Of a stretch of DNA of 64,000 nucleotides, positions 31,606-42,349 are shown in pieces; the first letter of the stretch is position 1, and each line of letters begins with the position of its first letter. The notes under the pieces were generated by a model. It was given only the letters and a program-made list of their open reading frames with translations. It was not told the origin of the DNA and made no database searches. The stretch covers positions 248,001 through 312,000 of the forward strand of contig NW_020167540.1 of NCBI RefSeq assembly GCF_001641265.1. The letters run 5' to 3'. Source of the stretch: Pseudogymnoascus destructans (lineage: Eukaryota; Ascomycota; Leotiomycetes; Thelebolales; Thelebolaceae). Position numbers and translations under genes: made by a program.

Positions 31606-34292
31606 ATGGCGTGGGAGCATCTGTCGATCAACAAGCCCCATGGTGTATATCATCTTCGGGGGCTTCACATCTCTGTTTATGTTATGTTCGTCTTTTATCA
31701 AAGAGAGACTATACATCGGCGAGGCGACTGTCGCCACGCTCTGCGGCATCATCTTTGGCCCGCATGCCGCCAACCTCATTGACCCCAGCATGGGGAAATG
31801 TCGATCAAATAACCCTCGAATTCTCACGAATCGTCCTCGTGGTCCAATGTTTCGCCATCGGCGTCGAATTGCCGAAATAGAGAGTCCTTCCTAGTGTTTT
31901 ATTTTGTCCTGGCACTCTTCTGTGCTGGATCGGGTAGCATGTTAGGCGTGGACGACCTGCTTGTTGGCTTCGCTGCCGGTGTAGGCTTCTCTAACGATGA
32001 ATGGTTTACGCAGAAGACAGAAGAGTCCCATGTGTCCAACGTCATTGATTTGCTTCTCAATTTGGCGTATTTTGTCTATTTTGGCACTATCATTCCTTGG
32101 GATCAGTTCAACTCTCCCGAGCTTGGAACTGCCGCGTGGAAGCGTTGTTTGTCGTTTTCTTTCGGCGCATACCGATCATGTTAGCACTCAAACCATTTAT
32201 ACCCGACATAAAAAGTTGGCGAGAAGCGCTGTTTGCGGGTCACTTTGGCCCTATTGGAGTTGGAGCTATTTTCATTGCCATTCTCGCGCGAGCAGATTTG
32301 GAGACGGGTTCTACGACGCCTTTGGCAGTGCTCCCAGCAGAGGGCACACCACATTATCATCTCATCGCCTTGATATGACCGATCGTGACGTTCCTCGTTA
32401 TCACCTCTATTATCATCCACGGATCGTCAATTGCTGTTTTCACTCTCGGAAAACACATCAATACGTTAACGCTGACGATGTCATACACGACTGCCAATGA
32501 AGAAGGGCCGTCTTGGATGAATAGATTGCCCCGAATTTCATCACAGTCCAAGTCAATGTCCAAAATGTCGGATACTGATCTCGAAGATATCAAGATGGAA
32601 GATCTCCACCGGGGGCGCTTCCACCTGTTGGCGTTTCAGGAGCTTTCCTTAGACGGCAAAAGGAAGAAGATACGGGCAAATCAAATGTTCGGAGTTCATC
32701 TATCATACCTAGGCGAAGGAAGAAGTCCAAATGGGACGGATACGGACCAGGAGGCCCTGTCAGCCAGTCTCCTATCGCGCCACAGCCTCGCAACCAAAGC
32801 CAAAACACATCTGCAACCTTGACGCCAGAGTCTACAAGCCATGAAGGCGAAGGAGAAGGCGAGGAGAGGGGCAAAAGAGAAATTGGAAAGGTTCAGCACG
32901 ATGAGGAAATGGAAGAGATTATGCACCATGGCGAGGAGGAAGAACGCCCAGAACAACACAGGTCCCCCACACATATGAAGCTTATCAAGAGGGCGATCAC
33001 ATTATAATCGAAAATGAAGATGGCGACGTCCTCTCGGTCGAACAATCTCCTCCGGAAGAGGGTAAGGAAGATAAGCTCGGCGAATTCGAGGAGAAAGCAA
33101 AGGAAACCGTTGAGCATCCCGGGACTGGCTACAAGCAGTTCAGGAAGAAGATTGGCGAGTGGAGGCATCGTGATGAAGGCGAAGAGCAGAAGTCCAAGCA
33201 GAAATCCAAACGCGGCCCGGCACTGGCTTACCAGTTCGGTAACACTGTAAGTCATGAAGCATACTCGATTAATACACATTTTACTAACTCTCTCAGATTA
33301 TTGTCGAAGATGAAGATGGCGAAGTCGTCAAGCAGGGGAAGAGGCAGGCGCCCAAGAGGGCGAGAGCTCTGAGGCTCAACAGACTGGTCACAGCTCCAAG
33401 GTCTCAACAAGTGGAGTGGCTTCAATGCAATCAAGGATACCCAAATCTTCGACTCTTTCAAGGAAAACAAGGATGACTACAAGGACGACGAGCACATCCG
33501 ATTTACCATCGGCAGCGCCGGTCGCCGTCTCACCAAGGAAGACTTCCTCAACGAGATCCGCTCCCTAGACCCTAAGGGTCGCGCAGCTGTACTCGATAGG
33601 TCTGATGCACCGCCCGCAATGAAGGATCTCGCGCGCAGAGACGCAGATTCCAGCATCCCCGGCTCAAACCGCCTCTTCAGCGCAAAGAACGTGCAATTCG
33701 GCGCTTCCGCAGCCGCAGCCAAAGTCGTCGGCGCCGCGATGTCAGGCGCCCATGCTCCAAAACTCAAGGAGCTGGACGGAGCGGCAAGCAGCAGCAGCCG
33801 TAGCAGCGAGGACGCCAAAGAGCACCGCGCAGTGGCTATGAAACAAAGAGCGCTGTTCGCGCACGCACAAGATTCCGAGGACCGGGGGTAGGCTCGCCGG
33901 GTCGGACGGGTGTCATCGCGTCAGCGGGCTCTCCTTCGGGTGAAGTCCCAGAATCGGCAGCTGAGCGAAGGCGCCGCGAACAAGCCCTCAAGGGGGTAAA
34001 TGATGACGATGTTCCCGCCGGAAAGCGCCCCGTGGCTACCCCCGCCGATAAGCGCAGAGAGTCTGCTACGACGGCGAGGAGAAATTTTGTCGCCGGAGCG
34101 ACGAGGGATGGTTCCGAGACACCTGCGGAATGGAGGCGTCGTATTGCAGCGCTAGGACACAGCGAGGAGCAAGAGGGCGATGAGAATGAGGCGTCCCCGA
34201 CGCTGCCGACGCTGCAGAGCCAGTCGTCGACTATGAGCGGGAGGAGTCGCGGGATCCGCTTTGCGGAGGACCCGGTGAGAGGACGCAAGTGA
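31606..34292 (+). pseudogene. Nha1-type plasma-membrane Na+/H+ antiporter pseudogene
   Basis: Reading in several frames from the ATG at 31606 (MAWEHLSINKPH) gives FGGFTSLFMLCSSFIKERLY, then WGNVDQITLEFSRIVLVVQC and AIGVELPK. The sequence then jumps at about 31874-31882 directly to ESFLVFYFVLALFCAGSGSM, so the central membrane segments with the ion-binding Asp residues are deleted. Later segments are GVDDLLVGFAAGVGFSNDEW, FGTIIPWDQFN and a long hydrophilic tail ending GIRFAEDPVRGRK at 34290. Family members export Na+, Li+ and K+ in exchange for protons. Frameshifts occur near 31630, 32140, 32380, 32620, 32975, 33400 and 33890. It is clearly non-functional. Confidence 0.85.
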
Positions 34293-35203
34293 GTGAGTGA
34301 GTGGTTACGACGTACACAATACCAACATAGATTTGAAATTATCGGGTAAAAATCCTTGGGTTTTTTTTGTTACGATTTTCTTGGGGGATCCAAGGATCTA
34401 AGGAATTCGAGCGGTTTGCTTGTTTTTTGGGCTGGGCTAGGCTTTTATTCGGGAAATTTTGGGAGAGCCCCAGAATGGATGCTGGCTTGCTAATAGATTT
34501 GTGGTTTTTTAAACGGGTTCTCATGGACAGCATTGCAGTTGCAGAGGTAATGAATGGTTGTATGGGAATGTGGGGGTTATGACTATATGGGAGCGGCTCT
34601 TTGGTGGGGTGGGTTTTCGGGATTCTTGGAACTGGTTTGGGGGAACTACGGACTACCTCTGACAGTTTTGGCAAGATGGGCGAGAAAGAATCTCGATAGT
34701 CTGAGGGGTGGCCTGATAGTTAATGTCTTTCTACTGAATCTTAAGGAAACAGATACCAATTTCAAAGGATTACCTCAAATCTTCAAATGCCCCCTAACTC
34801 GTTCGTGACTTGCAGGATTTCCATTTCACCTCACAAAAAGTCGCCCATAACTCACCATCACGATATAGTAGTAGAGATCCCCCGGTCATTGAAAAGAGAT
34901 CTATTAATGGTATCATGAGCCCTTATTCGAAAAAGCTATGCTAAAGGCACTACAAATACAATGCCCCTCCCCCCAAGTTCTACAGCCGCAAACGCCGAGT
35001 CTCGGATGCTCGTATCAGCACCCTCGTTTCCCTCCCGCAGCCTACTTGTTGCGACACCTGCGCTATGCTAATAAGCATATTTCCCTAGCAAGCACAATCA
35101 TCAGCATCATGATATTTGCCACCCTTTCACACTCTCCTTCCCAAGTTTTGCCCAATTAGTTCATACATGAATATAAACCGCCTGCATGCTACCCCAAAGC
35201 CAA
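34293..35203. other. Intergenic stretch between Nha1 and KTR
   Basis: About 900 bases without a supported gene, lying between two convergent genes (3' end to 3' end). Only short spurious frames are seen. Confidence 0.6.
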
Positions 35204-36720
35204 TCAAGGACTCGCCCATCCACCCGCAACATCGACCCACTCGGCCATGCAGCTTTCCTCCTTCCCTTCCACATCCACAATGGCCGTATCGCAGCGGCAT
35301 CGGCATCCGACGCCGTTCTCCTTCGGGTCGTCCCAGCTGTCCCAGTACTCGTCTTGCTGGCGCATTGGCAGGGCAGTGCTGGATAGTCGTGTGGCGGTAC
35401 CCGAAGTCGCGGAAATAATGGACTTGGCTCGGGGAAAGGAGGGCGCCAGCGGCCAGGGAGTGGATAGGTGCGTCGCCCCACTGTAGAGTGTGTTAGCAGA
35501 TACTCTGTTACAAAATCAGGGGTCGGGGAGATGTACCCTCTCCATCCAGAAACCGCCGCTGCGGTCCATCATCTGAAAGAAGTCCTCGTACTCCTCGCTC
35601 CTGAACCAGCTGAGGCTTGCAATCTCGAAATTCGACCAGAAATGGCACATGTTGTATTTCTCGCCTTCCATGGCTTCGGGGTCAACATCAGGTAGTGATG
35701 AGCCCTTGCGGAGAATCGGTTCTGGAATTGGAGGCTTGTAGCCTAGCGTATCTTCTGGGCGTTTCTTCTTCGGTCCCTCTAGGTCAGGCTCGACGAACAT
35801 CTCCCAGAGCCTCTTGGACTTGATGTTGTTAGTTCTCATATACGCAGATGCATATCGGAAGATATTGGGAACAGTCTCCTTCAATTCCTTCACGGCGATG
35901 GTAAACCCGTATGTCTTGTTATTTTCGATCATCTTTTGGAACGGGTCACTACAGTCGTTAGTTTAACCCATCAACTGTGGTATAGAACGCTTACTAAGTG
36001 ATATCACAGAAGTACTTGATCTCTAGCTCAAGGCGCCAGTACCACTCATAGTTTTGCAGCAATTCATGCTTGTAAAAGAATCTATTTTCATTAGTGACAT
36101 TCCATTTCAAAGGGTCTACTTGTCTGGACATACCCAGAGTAGTATCTGCACATGGAATGGTAGCTCTCCATGCCACCATACATAATTGCGGCGTCGCCTT
36201 GCTTTGCAATTCCCTCCTTCGCAACCCTTGGATCTATCCAATCCGGGAAGCCCCACATGCTCGAGTCGATTTTCCCAAACTCTACTGACGAACTGGTATG
36301 GTTCTGGACGGTCTCCTTGAAAGTTGAGTTGAAGTCGCCGTCGTTGAGAAAGACGTATAAGTAATGATACCATCTGTTGAAATGACGCTCGATAGACTTG
36401 AGCGATTGGATAACCCCCTCCAACTCCTTATTTCTTGGCATTAGCCCTTGGCTTCGCGGTATCCGGAACATCTCCTGTCACAAACACCTTGTCGTACTTC
36501 TCGCTAATTTTCCTGTAAATCCATTAGCTATGAGCCCGAGCCATCGCAGAGATCCACAAGCCATACCTTATAGTTGGCGGTCCCCCAGCAGGCATTAATA
36601 ACCCCCTCCCCGGCGACGACGGGTGCTGCACAAACAAAACCAGGATGCAAATAACGACCATGAAGGGAAATAAAAGCACGACGCCGAGAGGTACGGAAAC
36701 GGCGGAATTCCCTTTTAACC
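35204..36720 (-). pseudogene. KTR/KRE2-type alpha-1,2-mannosyltransferase (GT15), damaged
   Basis: Minus-strand exons encode a type II Golgi mannosyltransferase. There is a membrane anchor (VPLGVVLLFPFMVVICILV near 36690), then KELEGVIQSLKSIERHFNRW, YVFLNDGDFNSTFKE, GFPDWIDP, GDAAIMYGGMESYHSMCRYY, YEWYWRLELEIKYFCDIT, NNKTYGFTIAVKEL, NMCHFWSNFEIA and a Cys-rich GCRCRCDT end with a stop at 35204. Well-formed introns are 36133-36082, 35994-35949 and 35536-35481; a first one near 36580-36524 is less certain. Damage: no ATG before the anchor, loss of residues around ANA-RNKELEG (about 36435), and a one-base shift near 35355. These enzymes add mannose to cell-wall glycoproteins. Probably no longer functional, although most of the catalytic domain is intact. 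Confidence 0.82.
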
Positions 36721-36773
36721 GCAGGGGGCGTCTGATAGCTCGCCGTACAACCTCCTAGCTGCGAAGACTGAAC

Positions 36774-37400
36774 CTAGATGAATTGGAACCGTACAGCCTC
36801 TCTCTTTGCTTCTAAAGAGGCGGGTATAGGGACCTGAAGGATACCTAGGATGCGCGTTGCTCGGTGCGCAGATAATGTGTAAATAGCAGCAATTGTATTT
36901 GGGCAGTTTCGTATAGCGACTCCTGTTTCGGGGTCTAGAAGCGGAGAAATGATGGCTAAACTATCGTAGTGAAGGCGTTGTGAATTTGAATTCCGAATTT
37001 GGGTGTTTTCTATGGCGGTCAGGCGGCGTGAGGTCTCCTGGAAGTTATTGGCCAGTTGGTCTAGGGTGCTTTCTATGATGGTCAGGCGGCGTGATTGTTG
37101 GTCTAGGGTGCTTTCTATGACGGTCAGGCGGCGTGATTGTTGGTCTAGGGTGCTTTCTATGACGGTCAGGCGGCGTGAGGTCTCCTGGAAGTTATTGGAT
37201 TGTTGGTCTAGGCGGTCTAGGATCCGTTGAAATAGTTGGCTGTGCTGCGCAAGAGTGGTCTGAATTTGCCCGGCTTGCTGGATGGGCTCTATATTAGCAA
37301 GACGCGGGATCTCTTCGTTGATAGTGTTCACGTCCTCTGCTATTCTGTTGAAGGCAGCGGAGACACTCTCGATGTTCGGGGGCAAATTGTTAGGATCCAT
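36774..37400 (-). CDS. Coiled-coil protein with 14-residue repeats, unknown function
   Basis: The frame from the ATG at 37400 (MDPNNLPPNIES) gives 208 aa; an upstream in-frame ATG at 37493 is less likely. Residues about 55-135 contain three or four copies of a 14-residue unit RRLTVIESTLDQQS, encoded by a near-exact 42-bp tandem repeat and predicted to be coiled coil. The C-terminal part (LAIISPLLDPETGVAIRNCP, then ASLEAKREAVRFQF) is globular-looking. It resembles small, multicopy fungal proteins of unknown role. No transposon motifs are visible. It is intact and lies only 50-100 bp from the start of the damaged KTR gene, on the same strand. Confidence 0.6.
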   Translation of the reverse strand: MDPNNLPPNIESVSAAFNRIAEDVNTINEEIPRLANIEPIQQAGQIQTTLAQHSQLFQRILDRLDQQSNNFQETSRRLTVIESTLDQQSRRLTVIESTLDQQSRRLTIIESTLDQLANNFQETSRRLTAIENTQIRNSNSQRLHYDSLAIISPLLDPETGVAIRNCPNTIAAIYTLSAHRATRILGILQVPIPASLEAKREAVRFQFI

Positions 37401-37894
37401 GAAAAAATGAGTGGCCGAAGGGAAACAAAAATCCCTTCGCCCTTGTGATGGCGTTTGGACGCGTTGAGATTCGAGAGAAGAAGTTGGTTCCAAGAGTGGT
37501 GCAGACTCGACGCTCTTCTTGGGAAACTATGACAAGCGACTCGCGCGTTGTTTATATGTGGTCCTCCGGGTTGATTGAACGTCTTGGCTGGTGAGAACTT
37601 ACGAGATCTTGGTATGGGAGAAAGATATGGAAAACGTTCGTGGGTCCCTGTTGAGTAGGAAGGTCCAATTCGAGCCAAGGACCCAGAAAAGGGAAGGAGA
37701 CACCACCACAATTGCACCACAATTAGTTGCACACCGCCCTGTTAATTAACAATTCTGCCGTAATTTAGCCCCTCGAAACCACCAATAAATCTAATCACGT
37801 GCACCACTCTTCACCAACAGCACGGTGTTTCTAGATTCAGCCTCGACGACCCCGCCTTGGCACTATCACAGCCAATTAACAATCCTCTGTCGAC

Positions 37895-38359
37895 ATGTCC
37901 CCCAAAATCACTTCCAAAAGTCTCTCATACGACTCCTCTCTCCCGCCCTTCCTCCAGCGCCTCCGTGCCGAGAACACTTCGGGCTCCACAGCCGCACCAC
38001 GCCCCAAGCGCGCCCCAAACCCTGACGCTGACGAGGAGGATGAGCCCGTCTATGTAGACGAAGAGGGGGCAGCTCTCGATGATGATGAGCTACACAGTTT
38101 AGGTGTGACGAAGAAGGCCGCAAAGAAAGGCGAGGAAGCTGCGGAGGAGGCCAAGCCAGAGGCGGTGGGAGAGCCCGAGAGGAAAGAGGAGAAGATTGCC
38201 GCAATTGGGGCAGCGAGGAAACGAAAGGTTGGGAAGGTTGTAGGGGCGCCAGAGGAGGAAGAAGGGAAAGTCAGTGATGCCCCCGGGAAAGATAAACGGG
38301 CGCCGCCACAGAAGAAAAAGAAGGTCAAGAAGGTGAAGCTGAGCTTTGGGGATGAGTGA
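37895..38359 (+). CDS. DUF4604-domain protein
   Basis: 154 residues, single exon. The N-terminus MSPKITSKSLSYDSSLPPFL is the hallmark of DUF4604 proteins, followed by an acidic EDEPVYVDEEG stretch, Ala/Glu/Lys-rich low complexity, and a Lys-rich end KKKKVKKVKLSFGDE. The basic clusters suggest a nuclear location. The molecular function of the family is unknown to me. The frame is undamaged and the 5' neighbour is divergently transcribed. Confidence 0.85.
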   Translation: MSPKITSKSLSYDSSLPPFLQRLRAENTSGSTAAPRPKRAPNPDADEEDEPVYVDEEGAALDDDELHSLGVTKKAAKKGEEAAEEAKPEAVGEPERKEEKIAAIGAARKRKVGKVVGAPEEEEGKVSDAPGKDKRAPPQKKKKVKKVKLSFGDE

Positions 38360-39919
38360 GGACCAGATGGACTATGCTTGGAGTTCACTTGAGGGCAAGG
38401 GGGTGATGCATTGGGTGGTTTAGAATACTGCGCATAGACTATACGGGACTGGGATTGTGCGGGTGGCGTTCGGGAGTGTCTAGAGATACCCACAAAGCGC
38501 ATTTATTTCATGCCATGGAAGCTGCCAACGCCTGGATATGGCGTCCATACTAGGCGGTCCCATTTATGAGAAAGGATTGCTGCATCAGAGGCACAGCAAT
38601 TGTGGCCTCTCAGTTGGCGGCCAGTACGATTTACGGGCGATATCAACCAACTGATATATCAAATGGATCGCTCCAACGAGTGTGTATTGTCTAGAGAGCC
38701 ACATCCTGAAGCTCGCTCAGGATGCTGCTCTCGGTGAGTAAACTAGGCCTAAATAGTTATATATGTGAGACACGCATATATGTGAGAATATCGAACATGT
38801 GACATGAATAGCTTCAGTCCCAACTGAGATGGCCCTTGGCAGTCAGGTAAGACACTAGACGGGCTTCCCACTCTCCATAGCGTTCAACAATAAGGTTTGC
38901 CATTGAAGATCTGTGTTATGCGAAGCTATATCCCACCAATTCCTAACCCCTTCCAGTGTTTCCAGTAGTATTGCCCATATACGGGAGGCTCTCGTATACG
39001 GGCCCGTATTATACTTAAGTATTCCACGTGATCCTTTCACAATTTTCAGGTCGTCGTGAAAACTCTGCATTCTATCCTTACGTCTTATGATTCAGCCTAC
39101 ATCATGGCTTCTGAACCTTCTGATGTTGCATCTACTATCGAAGGGTACGACCTTGACTTAGTGTACGAAAGGTAGACATTCGCTACGCACTTTGTTATAT
39201 ATAGACCACGATATTATGAAGCTTGCCAAGTGGACCTCTTGTCCACTAGTGTTGCATTTCTTTTTCTGTAGGAGTAGTCAATGTATTCGTATTATATGTT
39301 AACATACTTGATGACAGCACTATCTATCTTGCCCGCGAGTGCTGGTATTTGGTCGATGGTGGGTTGTACCGTTCAGCTTCCTGTTGTCATCAAGAGCAGT
39401 CTCGACAGCACGGTGAAGGGCTGTCGAGACTGCTCTTGATGACAACAAACTACACATTTTTGAGGATCAGCTCGAACAGATTGAGGATGCTGTTCATTTT
39501 ATAGGCATTAAACAATACAACAAGCCCTTTCACTTACACCTTCTACCCCGCCAATCTACCTAGAACTAACTCTGTTGCCTAAGTTTAGTGACGAGGCTCC
39601 TGTAAAATTCGACTTCGCAATATGCGAGTCGCTGAATCGCGTCAACATATTTCGTGGGCTGTTAAATGCGGCCCCGAGAAATCCTGGAGTCGAGATACGT
39701 GCGTCCCCAGCTCATAGGAGCGAAGTGAGGTAGGCTAGCCGGGCGTCGTCTACGTAAAAAGTCGAATATTTCCTAGACCGTCGTGGATATTAGAAGCTGA
39801 AGGCAATTCTTTAGTCTGGTAGTACCAAGGAATGGTTGACAGGACCCGTCTCTTCACGGACCTGCAATTACAATGTTCCGTAGCTCACCTTTTAGCATTG
39901 GAGCCTAACTTGGTCAGTA
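38360..39919. other. Gene-free spacer
   Basis: About 1.5 kb without a supported gene. Short frames have no recognised motifs. The one striking element is a perfect hairpin at 39383-39446, listed separately. Confidence 0.6.
39383..39446. repeat. Perfect 27-bp inverted repeat (hairpin)
   Basis: The left arm 39383-39409 begins GTTGTCATCAAGAGCAGTCT. The right arm 39420-39446 is its exact reverse complement. The 10-nt loop is ACGGTGAAGG. No protein frame explains it, and it is not attached to any transposon end I can see. Confidence 0.9.
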
Positions 39920-40264
39920 CAGTAGAGTCCCGCTAAGCCGATGGAATCTAGCCACTAATTTGATATTGGCTTAATGAATATATCGCGCAACTGAATGCTT
40001 ATATAATCCAACTATCTAGACTGCTTTGAACTCTGCCATTAACATCTAATGCCTCCAAATCTATGTCATATCGCTCAATAGCTCTTAATTGTGCTGTTGA
40101 GATATCATCTCGACTTTCTATGAACTCAATTAGAATTTGAACAGCCTGCCTAGCAGCCTGTATTAAAGGTATAGGCCGCTCTAGGGTTGCTTCTTCTTCT
40201 TCATTTTAAGTGTCATTACATTGACTTAGATGACTTGATATAATATCTTGTAAAACCTCCTCCT
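39920..40264 (-). pseudogene. Pogo-C transposase C-terminal fragment (C3)
   Basis: Minus-strand reading gives EEVLQDIISSHLSQCNDT, a stop, an acidic run, then RPIPLIQAARQAVQILIEFI and a SLDSWII end. This matches the C-terminus of C1 (QPVYSMQAAQQALQVLIGYA and TLDQWIM). The element end CAGTAGAGTCCCGC, next to TA at 39918-39919, corresponds to the C1 terminus CAGTCGAGTCGCG. It is truncated at 40264 by the 3' LTR of gypsy B. Confidence 0.8.
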
Positions 40265-40513
40265 TGTAAGGACACAGGGCACCCAGCTCACAGTAATAGC
40301 ATATGAGAGTGCGAGTTGGAGGCTAAACGGATGCTATCCTATAGGTCTACTACGAAGGATACAAAAAAGATGAAGAGAGGAACCTCCGTTGGGTCAATCT
40401 CCTTAAGTACCCGAAACGGGTCCGACTCGGCTAACCTGCCTTCACCCTCATCATGTGACCATAACCTGCCCGACTCAGATCCTTTCCGTCACTGAGGGAC
40501 AGGCATCCTTACA
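40265..40513 (-). repeat. 3' LTR of gypsy B
   Basis: 249 bp, minus orientation. On the plus strand it reads TGTAAGGACACAGGGC...GGCATCCTTACA. The similar 257-bp LTR is at 47903-48159. Confidence 0.8.
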
Positions 40514-40527
40514 CCCCCCCTCCTGAG
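40514..40527 (-). promoter_or_regulatory. Polypurine tract
   Basis: Read on the minus strand, CTCAGGAGGGGGGG directly precedes the LTR start TGTAAGGATGCC. This is the expected primer site for plus-strand synthesis, and it identifies the LTR at 40265-40513 as the 3' LTR. Confidence 0.8.
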
Positions 40528-40900
40528 AGAGTGCTTTGTCCGCAAGGCACGCAGCTAGTATCATGTCCGCAACATCTCCGAATAGTATCCGTGAACGGAG
40601 CGTTCTTTGTTATCAGAATGTTGGCTGGTAATTGTGTCCGGAACAACTTCGTTTGTCGTGCGCGTCGGGAAGGTGCTTTGTTTGCCACAGTAGTCATCCC
40701 GAGGTGGTATCGCGTTAGGGTCTGTTTGGCATGCGAAACTGGAGCTCGCTTTTGTTCGATCTCACGTTCGTTCTTGAGGTCCGAATCAGTACCGGAAGGT
40801 GTCCGCTACACGTTTGAGTAGAATTTTCGTAAACGTGAAAGAAGAAGTGGCCGCGCTAGCCCGATTCGGAGTTTATTGTTGTAAGCCAACATTTCAGTAT

Positions 40901-41272
40901 TGTAAGGATGCCTCCGTACCTAGATACTCGAAGAACCTGTCTCAGAACTGTTACGGTCACTACAAGCATGGAATCCGAGTCGGTGGGGTTTCGAACCAGT
41001 AGAGGAAGACATAGCGAGTTACACTATAGTGGGGGACGGTAAGGGTGTAGGGTTCATGGTCGATGCAGCCCTGTTGCGGTGGAAGGATCAGGGCTAGGGT
41101 TGGGATAACCGAGTCGTGCCCGTTTCGGGTACTTAAGGAAACAGACTCAACGGGGTTCCCCCTTCATCTTTTTTGTATCCTTCATAGTAGACCTATAGGA
41201 TAGCATCCGTTTAGCCTCCGACTCACACTCTCATATGCTATTACTGTGAGCTGGGTGCTCTGTATCCTTACC
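40901..41272 (+). mobile_element. Solo gypsy-B-type LTR nested in gypsy B
   Basis: 372 bp from TGTAAGGATGCC to GTATCCTTACC, with 5-bp duplications AGTAT (40896-40900 and 41273-41277). It is closer to the solo LTR at 11060-11410 than to the LTRs of the host element, so two LTR subfamilies are present. Confidence 0.88.
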
Positions 41273-41499
41273 AGTATTCCGCTTCGCCCACTTCCTCTTG
41301 TTTTTTCCTTACAACAACAACGCCAGCGACCCTCCCGCCCGAGACCAGTAAGTGGCCCCTCCCCGTCCGTTTGTTTATGATACTGATAGATTGGATAGTA
41401 TAACTCCAATCCACACGAACGAGTAGGTGATGAGAGCGCGTTGGCGCGGTGTTGATAACTTGTGCTGGGCTGACGGAATCACAGATTCCAAATTTGAAG

Positions 41500-42176
41500 A
41501 TGCTGGTTCCCACCCCCTCCGGGGCCCTTACTGTCGCCTTCCACGTGCTCTGTCTGCGCTGCCTTCAGGCCAAAGCCCATGGGATCCAGTCCCACGACTG
41601 CGTCTGGTCCCCGACCAGTTCGAAGTGTGGGTACTGCATGTCGCAGCACTCGCCTTGCGTCCCAGTAGGTTTTCTTGTGGGGTTCAGTGTTTGGTTTGGT
41701 TGGCCGTTGCTGACTTTGAAAGCTGCCCTGGTTCCTTGGGGAAGAGTTTGCGGCCCTCCTGGCTGCCAAAGAGGCCACCCCCCTCATCCCCGCTGACGTC
41801 ATCGCCGCCGCCACCGAGGCCAATCGGGTGGCCCTCCTGGCCGCCCAGAGCATGCCAAAGTTCTGCTCTGAGGCAGAGCGTGACCTCTACGAGGAGGCAC
41901 GCGCCACTCGGGCTGCCCTTGAGTTGGGGCTGGCTGTGAGTAGACCCCCTTCTCCTTGTGACTCGGTGTGGTTTTGATGCTGACTCTGGACAGCAAATTC
42001 GGTCGTCGCTGCGCCGTCTCCAGATGGAACAGGAGAGCGTCCCTGCTCTCTTGGGGGAGTTGGTGGCTGCTGTGGGCAAACTGCCCACCGCTGCCGCTCC
42101 CACGGTCACTCCTACTCGGGGTGATGGAAGGAGGGAGGGGGAGGATGGGGAAGTTGGGGCGGCCTACAGGGCCTAG
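41500..42176 (+). CDS. Antisense spliced gene inside gypsy B; Cys6-cluster protein
   Basis: Three coding exons, 41500-41664, 41723-41935 and 41994-42176, join in frame to 186 aa. Introns are GTAGGT to TGAAAG and GTGAGT to GGACAG; a non-coding first exon with a GTAAGTGG donor at 41349 is plausible. Residues about 15-53 have six cysteines spaced C-x2-C-x12-C-x8-C-x2-C-x6-C (CLRC, then DCVWSPTSSKCGYC, then C). This is reminiscent of a fungal Zn2Cys6 cluster with an expanded first loop. The rest is Ala/Leu/Glu-rich helix (FAALLAAKEA, then RSSLRRLQMEQESVPALLGE). It runs opposite to gag-pol, between the pol end and the polypurine tract. I do not know its function. Confidence 0.6.
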
Positions 42177-42349
42177 GTGGGGGAAGACCTTGTGTCGGAG
42201 GGGACTCGGGCCTGGCCCTTTGCGTGGGGTCACTTCGACCCTTCATCTCTCATGGTGGTAGCCGCTTGTTGCGACGCCGGTGAGACGTTTGGGAAGGGTG
42301 GCTCCTGCAAGGGTTACGGTGGTGAGTGCGCCCTGGCTCGGAGGGTATT

